A DNA stretch of 34,798 bases, taken from NCBI GenBank assembly GCA_945897515.1, contig CAMDFO010000048.1:1-34798 (forward strand), read 5' to 3'. Source of the DNA: Rhodoplanes serenus (GTDB lineage Bacteria > Pseudomonadota > Alphaproteobacteria > Rhizobiales > Xanthobacteraceae). The first letter of the stretch is position 1, and every line of letters starts with the position of its first letter. Made by a program: the position numbers and the translations under genes. The notes under the pieces are model-generated. The model saw nothing but the letters and a program-made list of their open reading frames with translations, made no database searches and had not been told where the DNA came from. Below, one piece after another: positions 1 to 7,741 of this stretch.

Positions 1-162
1 CGCGACTTGCACCCAATTCGCCGATGCGACGCTCGGGTTCCTGCGTGAAACAGTTCCTCGGAATTGGCCGGACCTTTGCGATTCAGTCACCGACAATTTC
101 CGCATCATCAACCCAAAGGATTTTCGGGTTGTGACGTGAACGGGGTATATTACAAAAAAACT
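1..162. other. Gene-free left edge
   Basis: No convincing coding sequence is seen between the window edge and the end of the first minus-strand hydrolase gene. The stretch contains a short AT-rich run near 146-165. I find no hairpin followed by a T run that would count as a terminator for the minus-strand gene, and no well-spaced promoter. Confidence 0.4.
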
Positions 163-1047
163 TTAAAAGCGATATATGAAAGTCTTGATGGCATCCGCGA
201 ACTGGTCGTTGCGGTCGCCGGCGACCATATGGCGGGCGCCGCTGACATCGACGTAGGTGGCCTGCGGGACCAGTTCGAGCAGTTCCTTGGCGTGCTCTTC
301 CTTGACCAGCTCGGATGAGGCGCCCCGCACCAGCAGTGTCGGAATGGCGATCTTCCTCGCGGCTTCGACCAGCATGGTCTCGACCTCGCCGCCGCCCGGC
401 CCGACCCTGCGCCGGCCATCGAGGAAGCGCGGGTCCCAATGCCACCGCCACCGGCCGTCCGGGTGCATCCGCAGGTTCTTCTTCAGGCCCTCGTTGGAGC
501 GTGGCCGCGGCCTGTGCGGCAGATAGGCGGCGACCGCATCGGCGGCTTCGTCGACTGATGCAAAGCCCTCCTTGGCGGCAGAGCGCATGAAGCCCTGGAC
601 CTTGGCGACGCCATCGAGATCGACCCGTGGGGTGATGTCGACCAGCACCAGGGCCGAGAACACCGGGCCGTGCTGCCCCTCGGCCAGCATCGATGCGATG
701 CCACCGAGCGAAGCCCCGACCGCGACCGGCCGAACCCCGTGGCGCTCGGTCAGGGTCTCGGAGAGCCGCCGCGCATCGGCGGCGAAATCGGGAAAGCCGT
801 AGGCGCCGCTCGGCACCCACTCGGAGTCGCCATGTCCTCGCTGGTCGACCGCATAGGCGACGCGCCCCATATCGGAAAGCAGTTCGCAGGTTTTCCGCCA
901 GGCATGCCGGGTCTGGCCGCCGCCGTGCAGCAGCAGCACCGGCGTGCCCTTCGCTGCCGCCACATCGCCCACGACGTCGCCGATCAGCTTGTTGTCCTCG
1001 ACGCCCCTGAACGTCTCCAGGACCGGCTCCGCGGTACGCGCGATCAT
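163..1047 (-). CDS. Alpha/beta hydrolase
   Basis: A 294-residue protein of the alpha/beta-hydrolase fold, probably a cytoplasmic esterase- or epoxide-hydrolase-like enzyme of unknown substrate. The oxyanion-hole motif HGGGQTRHAW lies at residues 41-50. The nucleophile elbow GASLGG puts the catalytic serine at residue 113, and the likely catalytic histidine is His273 in GARHMV. The usual aspartate after strand 7 is not obvious: the sequence there is RGASSELV, so a glutamate may serve. Its ATG overlaps the stop of the upstream hydrolase gene in an ATGA at 1044-1047, so the two are translationally coupled. There is no signal peptide. The family is certain; the substrate cannot be read from sequence. 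Confidence 0.9.
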   Translation of the reverse strand: MIARTAEPVLETFRGVEDNKLIGDVVGDVAAAKGTPVLLLHGGGQTRHAWRKTCELLSDMGRVAYAVDQRGHGDSEWVPSGAYGFPDFAADARRLSETLTERHGVRPVAVGASLGGIASMLAEGQHGPVFSALVLVDITPRVDLDGVAKVQGFMRSAAKEGFASVDEAADAVAAYLPHRPRPRSNEGLKKNLRMHPDGRWRWHWDPRFLDGRRRVGPGGGEVETMLVEAARKIAIPTLLVRGASSELVKEEHAKELLELVPQATYVDVSGARHMVAGDRNDQFADAIKTFIYRF

Positions 1048-1796
1048 TGTCTCTCCTCGATGAATTTCAGGACGCCGTCCTTAAACACCCGGTCGCCGAC
1101 CGCCAGCATGTGGTCGCGGTTCGGGATCGGCAGCGCCCTGGCGCCGGGAATGATGGCCGCAAGCGCCTCGGCCGAACCGGCGATCGGGTCCTTGGTGCCG
1201 ACCGCGATCAGCACAGGCACGGAGATCGACGCCGCCTGCGCCCGCGTCAGCACCTGGCGCGAGCCGCGGATGCAGGCCGCGAGCGCCCGGCGGTCGGATT
1301 TGGTCTGGTCGGCGAAGGCGCGGAACATGCGCCCCTGCGGATCGGCCACATCATCCAGCGAGGGAGCTTCGAGCGCGTCCGCGATCGACTCCGGCAGGCC
1401 GACGCCGTCGACCAGATGCATGCCGAGTCCACCCAGCACGGCGGAACGCACCCGCTTTGGGTGATCGTGGGCGAGGAACGCGGTGATGCGTGCGCCCATC
1501 GAGTAGCCCATGACGTCGGCCTGGGTGATGCCCAGGTGATCCATCAGCGCACGCACGTCATCGGCCATCTTGGCGGTGTGGTAGTCGGCCGAATCGTACA
1601 GCTTGCTGGACTCGCCATGACCGCGGTCGTCGAGCGCGATCACCCGCCGGCCCGCCCGCTTGAGCGTCGAGACCCAGCCGGGGTTGATCCAGTTCACCTC
1701 CTTGGTCGAGGCGAAGCCATGCACGCAGACGATCGGATCGCCCTCACCCTCGTCGAGGTATGCGATTTCCACCGGACCATTCAGGAAACGCGGCAT
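1044..1796 (-). CDS. Alpha/beta hydrolase
   Basis: A 250-residue alpha/beta hydrolase with a complete-looking triad: Ser99 in the elbow GYSMGA, Asp203 in VGTKDP and His229 in NRDHM. The oxyanion motif HGFAST is at residues 26-31. It belongs to the broad esterase/lactonase group and is predicted cytoplasmic. It is the upstream member of a coupled pair with the hydrolase that ends at 163, and the two are clearly not recent duplicates because their sequences differ widely. The ATG at 1796 has no strong Shine-Dalgarno sequence in front of it. A 119-bp gap separates it from the YjbR-like gene upstream, so it may share that transcript or have its own promoter. Substrate unknown. Confidence 0.9.
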   Translation of the reverse strand: MPRFLNGPVEIAYLDEGEGDPIVCVHGFASTKEVNWINPGWVSTLKRAGRRVIALDDRGHGESSKLYDSADYHTAKMADDVRALMDHLGITQADVMGYSMGARITAFLAHDHPKRVRSAVLGGLGMHLVDGVGLPESIADALEAPSLDDVADPQGRMFRAFADQTKSDRRALAACIRGSRQVLTRAQAASISVPVLIAVGTKDPIAGSAEALAAIIPGARALPIPNRDHMLAVGDRVFKDGVLKFIEERQ

Positions 1797-1915
1797 GAAA
1801 GCTTTGCTGGCGGACTGCGAAGGTGATGGGAGGACGCCACCCGTTCTGGCCCAAACCCCCGCGGATTTCCATATCCAAGTCGATCCCGCCGGTCATAGCG
1901 GGTATGCCCGCGCAG

Positions 1916-2260
1916 TCAGATCAAGGTCGCGAGCCGTTTCGGCGCGATCAGCCGGTAACTCCGCGTGACCAGCGCCGCGACCTCGTCCCAGTCAGGACGG
2001 CGGTCCAGCCGCATGCCGACCCAGCCCTTGGGTCCGACATACGGCGGCACGAAGAACCGCTCGGGATCGGCGCCGACCAGAACCTGCTGGCTGCCGGGCG
2101 GCGCCTTGCACCACATCGAGATCGGGCCGTCGTCGCGCCTTTCCATTGCGAAAATCTTGTCGCGGACGCGAAACGTGGGATAGCCCCATGTCTCCTTCTC
2201 CACGGCCTCCGGCAACGCCAAACAGATCGCCCGCAGTCGCTCGGTCGGAGATTTCGCCAT
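1916..2260 (-). CDS. MmcQ/YjbR family protein
   Basis: A 114-residue protein of the MmcQ/YjbR family, small alpha/beta proteins with a CyaY-like DNA-binding fold whose role is not established. Characteristic features are an N-terminal helix followed by ETWGYPTFRVRDKIFA (about residues 23-38), a conserved WCK segment near 50, and the C-terminal GWVGMRLD...DWDEV region. Length fits the family. Its ATG lies only 9 bp after the stop of the upstream membrane-protein gene and has no visible ribosome-binding site, which suggests translational coupling to that gene. No catalytic residues are known for the family. Confidence 0.88.
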   Translation of the reverse strand: MAKSPTERLRAICLALPEAVEKETWGYPTFRVRDKIFAMERRDDGPISMWCKAPPGSQQVLVGADPERFFVPPYVGPKGWVGMRLDRRPDWDEVAALVTRSYRLIAPKRLATLI

Positions 2261-2269
2261 GCGGGAAGT

Positions 2270-3367
2270 TTAAGCGCGCGATCCGACCATCGCCAGATAG
2301 CGCTCGCGCTCCCGCGCCTTGCGCCGGTCGATGCCGCGCTGGGTCAGGCGCTCGACGCCACTCTTGGCGGACGACACCAGACCGAACAGCGTCAGGATCG
2401 CGCCCAGGATCCAGGACGCCAGATTGAAGGTGGCGACCGACAGGATGATGGCGCCACGACCGAGCGTCTTGAGGATCGCCCGGGTCTTGCCGCCCTTCTT
2501 CTCCGCGAGCTTGGCGACCCGCGCCATCTCGCGCGGTCCTTCGGCGAGCTTGAGCCCGTCGAGCGCCGCCCTGGTGCCGGCCCGGTTCTGCACCCGGCCG
2601 ACATCGCTCACCAGCTTGACCAGATCGTCGGCCTTCTCGACCTTGACGGCGGCGCGGGCTCCGCGCACCGCCGCGGCCGGGTCGGCCAATGAACCACCGG
2701 CGCGGCGCAACGCCGACCAGTCGATCACCTCGCGCAGCGATCGGCCGATCCATCCCGCCATGCCGGCGCTGAGCCGGCCGGTCTTGCGCGCCACCTTGGC
2801 CATCGACAGCCCGACCCGCGCCGGCGTGCCGGCTCCAAACGTGGCGTAGGTGCCGGCGGTCACGGCGATGCCGACGACCGCCAATCCCAAAACCAGTTCG
2901 TCGACCTTCTCGCCGGAAACGTAGCGCGAGCCCTCACGCACCGCGTCGCGGATGTCGCCGAACACGAACAGGTCGCCGAGTGTGGTGCCGGCGAGGCCCA
3001 CCACATTGTCGGGCTCTCCCGTGATGAACCCCCGCGCAAAGCTCTCGGCATGGGCGGAAGCCGAATTGGCTTTCTCCACCGCGATCTTGACCCGCTCGGC
3101 GAGCACGGGAGAAACCGCAACACCGCGCTCGTGCGCCAGCTCGACGAAGCTCTTGGCGAGGTCGGAGTCGTTTGCGGCCAAGGCCTCCTCGATTTCCCGG
3201 GCGGCGACCGTGTGATCGAACGACGTCGCCAATGCGCGGTCTGCGATCGCCACCGGGTCGTTCTCGGTCGCCAGTAGCGATTCCGCCTCCATGCCGATCG
3301 GCACGGCGAACACGGCCGCGATGGCGAACAGCCCCGCGCCGATCCACGCCGCGTGCAATCGCGTCAT
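2270..3367 (-). CDS. Hypothetical exported/membrane protein
   Basis: A 365-residue protein that I do not recognise. The ATG at 3367 is preferred over an upstream in-frame ATG at 3403 because a strong AAGGAGGA sits just before it (3371-3378). It starts with a signal-like segment (TRLHAAWIGAGLFAIAAVFA). It then has a charged helical region, a glycine-rich hydrophobic stretch (about 165-195), a basic helical region, and a second hydrophobic segment near the C-terminus (about 305-335), ending in an Arg/Glu-rich tail. A segment reading GDIRDAVREG...VSGEKVDE followed by a hydrophobic helix faintly resembles the linker before toxins in polymorphic toxins, but no toxin domain follows. It sits 9 bp upstream of the YjbR gene and is likely in one operon with it. 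Confidence 0.75.
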   Translation of the reverse strand: MTRLHAAWIGAGLFAIAAVFAVPIGMEAESLLATENDPVAIADRALATSFDHTVAAREIEEALAANDSDLAKSFVELAHERGVAVSPVLAERVKIAVEKANSASAHAESFARGFITGEPDNVVGLAGTTLGDLFVFGDIRDAVREGSRYVSGEKVDELVLGLAVVGIAVTAGTYATFGAGTPARVGLSMAKVARKTGRLSAGMAGWIGRSLREVIDWSALRRAGGSLADPAAAVRGARAAVKVEKADDLVKLVSDVGRVQNRAGTRAALDGLKLAEGPREMARVAKLAEKKGGKTRAILKTLGRGAIILSVATFNLASWILGAILTLFGLVSSAKSGVERLTQRGIDRRKARERERYLAMVGSRA

Positions 3368-3572
3368 GCTTCCTCCTTCGCAGCCCGATTCGGCGATTCG
3401 CATCGTAGCGCAAATGGCTCCGCCGGATCGCCGCCAACCGGGCCGTGCGGAGAGAACGCATTGGATTCCAAGGCGTTCCGCTTGCCTGCAATTTCAGGCT
3501 TTGCGCTAGGAAAGTGGTGAACGGATCGCTATGGTGCCGCGCATCCCGTTAACGAATGGCAAGAGCTTATCG

Positions 3573-3818
3573 ATGGCCGCGCATATCATTCCCCACTTCC
3601 ACAACGATCCGGGCGTCCCAGTCATCGAGATCGGCGCGCGCGAGTTCAAGTGCGTGGGCGCGATGCCGCCGAACGACCATCCCCATGTGTTCCTCGACAT
3701 GGGCGGCGACAACGAGATCATTTGTTCCTATTGCTCGACGCTCTACCGTCACGATCCGGCGCTCGACGCGCACGCGACGCGACCGCAGGCTTGCGCGGTG
3801 GCGACCGAGCTGGCCTGA
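3573..3818 (+). CDS. CHCC zinc-finger domain protein
   Basis: An 81-residue protein of the zf-CHCC family, related to the zinc-binding C-terminal part of the mitochondrial complex I subunit NDUFS6. The zinc ligands are visible with the family spacing C-x8-H-x14-C-x2-C: Cys27, His36, Cys51 and Cys54 (in CSYC). The start at 3573 gives MAAHIIPHF, which matches the usual N-terminus; an in-frame ATG at 3531 would add 14 residues of non-family sequence. The role may be in complex I assembly or structure. It leads a compact plus-strand run with the FAD monooxygenase (18-bp gap) and the MetE-like gene. Confidence 0.9.
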   Translation: MAAHIIPHFHNDPGVPVIEIGAREFKCVGAMPPNDHPHVFLDMGGDNEIICSYCSTLYRHDPALDAHATRPQACAVATELA

Positions 3819-3836
3819 CCGGCCGGCATCCGCACC

Positions 3837-5039
3837 GTGGCGACTTCGCGCACCGTCGTCGTCGCCGGAGCGGGGATTGGCGGATTGACCGCGGCGCTGG
3901 CCCTGGCCCAGCGCGGCTTGCGGGTCGCGCTGCTCGATCAGGCGGACAAGCTCGAAGAGACCGGCGCCGGCATCCAGCTCTCGCCCAACGCCACCCGCGT
4001 GCTGACGGCACTCGGGCTGGAGCAGCGGCTCAAGGCCGACGCGGTTTCACCACTCGCCGTCGAAGTGAAAACCGCACGCGGCCGCGGCATCGCCCGCGTC
4101 CCGCTCGGCGGCGTGGCGCTGGGACGCTACGGCGCGCCGTATTGGACCATCCATCGCGCCGACCTGCAGGCCGCGCTGCTCGAGGCGGTGCGCGGCAGTC
4201 CCGACATCGAACTCAAGCTCGGCACCCGGGTCGAGGACTTCATCGTCCACGAGCACGGTGTCACCGTCGCCTGCCGGCGCGGGGCGGCCACTGCCGACGA
4301 GCAAGGCATCGCGCTGATCGGCGCCGACGGACTGTGGTCTGGCCTGCGCACGCGCCTCGGCAACGAGGCGACGCCGCAATACCGCCACCGCACCGCATGG
4401 CGCGCGCTAATTCCCGCAGAGGCCGTCGCTCCGGAATTCGGCGAGCCGCACGTCCATCTCTGGCTCGGGCCCGACGCGCACCTGGTGCACTACCCGGTGA
4501 AGGCCGGCGCGCTCGTCAACGTCGTCGCCATCGTCGGCGACCGCTGGACCGGATCGGGATGGAGCGAGCCCGGCGCGCGCGACGACCTGCTCAGGCATTT
4601 CCCGCGCTGGCGCTGGTCGGAGCAGGCGCGCACGCTGATCGGCGCGGCCGAGAGCTGGCACAAGTGGGCGCTGGCGGATCTCAAGCCGCTGCGGCGCTGG
4701 GGCGATGGCCCCGTCACGCTGATTGGGGACGCCGCCCACCCGATGCTGCCGTTTCTCGCGCAAGGCGCCGGAATGGCGATCGAGGACGCCGCGGTACTGG
4801 CCTCAAGCATGGCCCACACGCCTGACGATGTCGCCGGCGGGATGCGACGCTACGAGAAGGCGCGGCGAAAGCGCACGGCCAAGGTCCAGCGCGCCGCCCG
4901 CAAGAACGGCAACACCTTTCACCTCGCAGGCGCGGAAGCTTTGGTGCGAAACCTAGTGCTGCGCACGCTCGGCGGAAAGATGCTGCTGGGCCGCTACGAT
5001 TGGCTCTATAATTGGCGGCCCGTTCCCCCCAAATCCTGA
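3837..5039 (+). CDS. FAD-dependent monooxygenase
   Basis: A 400-residue class A flavoprotein monooxygenase of the salicylate/3-hydroxybenzoate hydroxylase type, a soluble NAD(P)H-dependent enzyme that hydroxylates an aromatic ring. The dinucleotide-binding motif GAGIGG is at residues 11-16. The DG motif is in GADGLWSGLR (162-171). The second FAD motif GDAAHPMLPFLAQGAGMAIE runs from residue 297. Length is typical. The start is GTG at 3837, immediately before the FAD-binding strand. It follows the zinc-finger gene by 18 bp and precedes the MetE-like gene by 8 bp, so co-transcription is likely. The family is certain; the substrate (salicylate, 6-hydroxynicotinate or another hydroxy-aromatic) is not determinable. 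Confidence 0.92.
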   Translation: MATSRTVVVAGAGIGGLTAALALAQRGLRVALLDQADKLEETGAGIQLSPNATRVLTALGLEQRLKADAVSPLAVEVKTARGRGIARVPLGGVALGRYGAPYWTIHRADLQAALLEAVRGSPDIELKLGTRVEDFIVHEHGVTVACRRGAATADEQGIALIGADGLWSGLRTRLGNEATPQYRHRTAWRALIPAEAVAPEFGEPHVHLWLGPDAHLVHYPVKAGALVNVVAIVGDRWTGSGWSEPGARDDLLRHFPRWRWSEQARTLIGAAESWHKWALADLKPLRRWGDGPVTLIGDAAHPMLPFLAQGAGMAIEDAAVLASSMAHTPDDVAGGMRRYEKARRKRTAKVQRAARKNGNTFHLAGAEALVRNLVLRTLGGKMLLGRYDWLYNWRPVPPKS

Positions 5040-5047
5040 GTGCGCGA

Positions 5048-6067
5048 ATGTTTCCGACCACCATCGCCGGCAGCCTTCCGAAACCCGCATGGCTCGCCGA
5101 GCCGGACAAGCTGTGGCCTCAATGGCGGCTCGCGGGCGACGATCTCGCGACCGGCAAGCTGGACGCCACGCTGCTGGCGCTGAAACTTCAGGAGGACGCA
5201 GGCATCGACGTGGTGAGCGACGGCGAGCAGTCGCGCCAGCATTTCGTGCACGGCTTTCTCGAATTCGTCGACGGCATCGACTTCGCGCACAAGGTCGAGA
5301 TGGGAATCCGCAACGATCGCTACAAGGCAATGGTGCCGACCGTTACCGGCGCGCTCAAACTGAAAGGCCGCGTGCATGGCGCCGAGGCGCGCTTTGCGCG
5401 CGCCCACACGTCGCGCAAGCTGAAGATCACCATGCCGGGACCGATGACAATCATCGACACCATCGCCGACCGGCATTACGGCGACCGGGTGAAGATGGCG
5501 TTCGCGTTCGCTGACCTGCTCAACGCCGAGGCGCGCGCTTTGGAGAAGGACGGCGTCGACGTGATCCAGTTCGACGAGCCGGCGTTCAACGTCTACATGG
5601 CCGAGGTCGGCGCCTGGGGCATCGAGGCGCTGCATCGCGCGATCGATGGCCTGCAATGCACCACCGCCGTACACATCTGCTACGGCTACGGCATTAAGGC
5701 CAACGTCGACTGGAAGGCCACGCTCGGCAACGAGTGGCGGCAGTACGAGGAGATATTCCCCGCGCTTGCGGCCAGCCGGTTGAGCCAGGTCTCGGTCGAG
5801 TGCATCAACTCCAAAGTGCCGTTGCCGCTGCTTTCTCTGCTCAATGGCAAGGACGTGCAGATCGGCGTGATCGACGTCGCGACCGACGAGATCGAGACGC
5901 CGGAGGAGGTCGCAGCGACAATCGAAGCGGCGATGAAGTACGTGCCGAAGGAGCGCATCGTCTGCGGCACCAATTGCGGCATGGCGCCGATGCATCGCGA
6001 CATTGCGGCGGCAAAGCTCGACGCGCTCGGCAAGGGCGCGACGCTGGCGCGGAAGCGGCTGGCCTAA
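5048..6067 (+). CDS. MetE C-terminal-domain-like methyltransferase
   Basis: A 339-residue protein matching only the C-terminal catalytic half of cobalamin-independent methionine synthase (MetE), a TIM barrel that transfers methyl groups to thiols. All four zinc ligands of that domain can be assigned: His209 and Cys211 (HIC), Glu251 (VEC) and Cys310 (GTNCGMAP). The conserved FDEPA (175-179) and SDGEQSR (57-63) are also present. The N-terminal half of full MetE, which helps bind polyglutamyl folate, is missing, as in a widespread family of short MetE-like proteins. The ATG at 5048 gives the family-typical MFPTT start. It follows the monooxygenase gene by 8 bp. The methyl donor and acceptor are unknown, so calling it methionine synthase would be overreach. 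Confidence 0.9.
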   Translation: MFPTTIAGSLPKPAWLAEPDKLWPQWRLAGDDLATGKLDATLLALKLQEDAGIDVVSDGEQSRQHFVHGFLEFVDGIDFAHKVEMGIRNDRYKAMVPTVTGALKLKGRVHGAEARFARAHTSRKLKITMPGPMTIIDTIADRHYGDRVKMAFAFADLLNAEARALEKDGVDVIQFDEPAFNVYMAEVGAWGIEALHRAIDGLQCTTAVHICYGYGIKANVDWKATLGNEWRQYEEIFPALAASRLSQVSVECINSKVPLPLLSLLNGKDVQIGVIDVATDEIETPEEVAATIEAAMKYVPKERIVCGTNCGMAPMHRDIAAAKLDALGKGATLARKRLA

Positions 6068-6074
6068 GAAGCGC

Positions 6075-6473
6075 TCAAAACAACGAGCGTTCGCTTGCCC
6101 AGGGGCTCTGGCTCTTGCAATTCTTGTTGGCCGCGGCCGCCGCAAGAGACGCCAGCTCGGCGCGCACCTGGACGTATTCATTGCGATAGGCCACCAGGTT
6201 GACGAGTTGACCGCCGGAAGACTGCTCGGCACGCGCCATCGCCTGCTGCAACTCCTCCTCCCGCACCTTGGTTTTGCGACCGTAAGCCTCCAGGTCCTTG
6301 CAGGCGTAGAGGTCGAACTTGCCCGGCGAGATCAGCGCCTTCAGCGCGGCGTCGTCGCTCAAGACGCCGCAACTCGCCAGCAGCAAGGGAAGCGTTGCGA
6401 CCAGCGCAAAAGCGCGCCGACGAAAATTTTCGGGTCCGGTGGTCCGCGGCGGCTCGTTCACGCTCTGCATCAT
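6075..6473 (-). CDS. Small lipoprotein
   Basis: A 132-residue predicted lipoprotein. After a basic N-terminus (FRRR) comes the hydrophobic stretch AFALVATLPLLLASC, with lipobox LASC and Cys35 as the lipidated residue. The following residue is Gly, so outer-membrane sorting is expected. The mature part is helical and charged, with two further cysteines (in YACKD and NKNCK) that could form a disulphide. Two ATG codons are adjacent at 6473 and 6470. It ends 7 bp from the convergent MetE-like gene and diverges from the SDR gene at 6597. Function not recognised; similar small lipoproteins are common in Hyphomicrobiales. Confidence 0.8.
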   Translation of the reverse strand: MMQSVNEPPRTTGPENFRRRAFALVATLPLLLASCGVLSDDAALKALISPGKFDLYACKDLEAYGRKTKVREEELQQAMARAEQSSGGQLVNLVAYRNEYVQVRAELASLAAAAANKNCKSQSPWASERSLF

Positions 6474-6496
6474 CCTTCGACCCTGGACGGCTGTCG

Positions 6497-6539
6497 TGGC
6501 AAATTGATGTTTGGCTAATTGATGTTGGCAAATTGATGT
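6497..6539. repeat. Three 14-bp iterons in divergent promoter region
   Basis: Three copies of TGGCWAATTGATGT start at 6497, 6512 and 6526. Copies one and three are identical; the middle one differs by one base. The array lies between the divergently transcribed lipoprotein (start 6473) and SDR (start 6597) genes and is AT-rich compared with its surroundings. The arrangement suggests tandem regulator binding sites; no regulator gene is adjacent. Confidence 0.7.
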
Positions 6540-6596
6540 TGCACAGCCTAGCACGACGCGCCACACAGGCGCTCCCGTGCCCTTTTGACGCCCGCC

Positions 6597-7385
6597 ATGA
6601 ACACGCGCAAACCCGTTACGCTCGTCACCGGTGCATCCAGCGGCATCGGCGCGGCGCTCGCGCACGTTTTCGCGGAAAACCGCCACAGCCTTGTGCTGGT
6701 CGCACGGCGCGCAGCGGAACTGTCCGCACTGGCGGAGGCCATCGCCGCGACCGGCGCCAACCGGCCCGAAATCATCGCAATGGATCTGACGGCGTCCGGC
6801 GCGAGCGACGCTCTCGCCGCCGAGCTTGAGACGCGCGGCCTTGAGCCCGCGGTCGTCGTTAACAGCGCTGGCTTCGGACTGGCCGGTGCGGCGGCGCGTC
6901 TCGATCTTGCGCAACAGCTTGCGATGATCGATCTCAATGCGCGGATGCTGACCGACCTGTCGCTGCGCTTCGTCGAAAGCCTCGCCCGACACAACGGCGG
7001 CGTGCTCAACGTCGGCTCGATCGCGGGCTTCTATCCCGGCCCGGCGATGGCGGTCTATCACGCCACCAAGGCCTACGTGCTGTCGTTCGGCGAGGCGCTG
7101 CATCACGAATTGAGCAGCAAGGGCGTGCGCGTCACCACGTTATGTCCAGGCCCAGTCGAGACCGATTTCTTGGCGCGCGCCGGAACCGAGATCGACGCGT
7201 TTCCTAATTATCTACGACGCTCGGTCGATCGCGTGGCGCGCGACGGCTACGACGGGTTCATGCGCGGCCGCCGGGTCGTCGTGCCTGGGTCCGCAAACCG
7301 GGTGACCACATGGCTGCCGCGTCTGCTGCCGCGCCGCCTCGTCACCAGATTGATCGCAGACAGCCGCAAGGGCTGGCGCGAATAG
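6597..7385 (+). CDS. SDR family NAD(P)-dependent oxidoreductase
   Basis: A 262-residue short-chain dehydrogenase/reductase. The cofactor motif TGASSGIG lies at residues 11-18, the NSAG motif follows, the catalytic serine is in the VGSIAG segment, and YHATK supplies the catalytic Tyr and Lys. The C-terminus carries a basic, moderately hydrophobic segment (TTWLPRLLPRRLVTRL), as in SDRs that associate with membranes or act on lipid-like substrates. ATG at 6597 is chosen; a TTG four codons upstream is also possible. It diverges from the lipoprotein gene across the iteron region. Substrate unknown; it has only distant similarity to the second SDR at 18895. Confidence 0.92.
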   Translation: MNTRKPVTLVTGASSGIGAALAHVFAENRHSLVLVARRAAELSALAEAIAATGANRPEIIAMDLTASGASDALAAELETRGLEPAVVVNSAGFGLAGAAARLDLAQQLAMIDLNARMLTDLSLRFVESLARHNGGVLNVGSIAGFYPGPAMAVYHATKAYVLSFGEALHHELSSKGVRVTTLCPGPVETDFLARAGTEIDAFPNYLRRSVDRVARDGYDGFMRGRRVVVPGSANRVTTWLPRLLPRRLVTRLIADSRKGWRE

Positions 7386-7428
7386 ATTTCGCGCGCCCGC
7401 CAAAAATTCAATCGGGATTCCGAAAACG

Positions 7429-7620
7429 CTAGCGGCCGCGCCGATCCGCGTCCTGCTTCTCGGCCCGCGCCACCGCGCGGCGGTCTACGCCCGATCGCCG
7501 GTCGCCGGCCCGACGGTCGCCGACCTTGCGCTTCTCATCGTCCGACCGGGTGTCCACACCCGACCGGCGATCGTCATTCGCGCGCCTTCCAACGCCCGAA
7601 AGCTTCTCGTCGTCGCCCAT
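7429..7620 (-). CDS. Small Arg/Asp-rich repeat protein
   Basis: A predicted 63-residue protein of low complexity built from repeated DRRSGVD-type units (NDDRRSGVDTRS, GDRRAGDRRSGVDRR). It is extremely rich in Arg and Asp and has no hydrophobic core, so it is probably disordered. ATG at 7620 is preferred to one at 7662 because the extra 14 residues lack the repeat pattern; no strong ribosome-binding site is visible. It lies downstream of the alpha/beta hydrolase (122 bp). Proteins with DRR-type repeats are seen in related alphaproteobacteria, which supports a real gene, but high GC content alone can also produce such frames. Confidence 0.5.
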   Translation of the reverse strand: MGDDEKLSGVGRRANDDRRSGVDTRSDDEKRKVGDRRAGDRRSGVDRRAVARAEKQDADRRGR

Positions 7621-7741
7621 GGCCAGTTTCCCAGTTCTCCAGCCTGCCAGGGTAACCGGCAATCGTGAACGGGTTGTAAAATTCGCCAGCCTATCGGTTT
7701 TATATAGGTTTGCGGGGAATCGCCGGTCGCTGGAAGCGCCG

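Noticed and set aside
129..151. Promoter-like TTGTGA and TATATT near the left edge
   Set aside because: Only 11 bases separate the boxes and no plus-strand gene follows.
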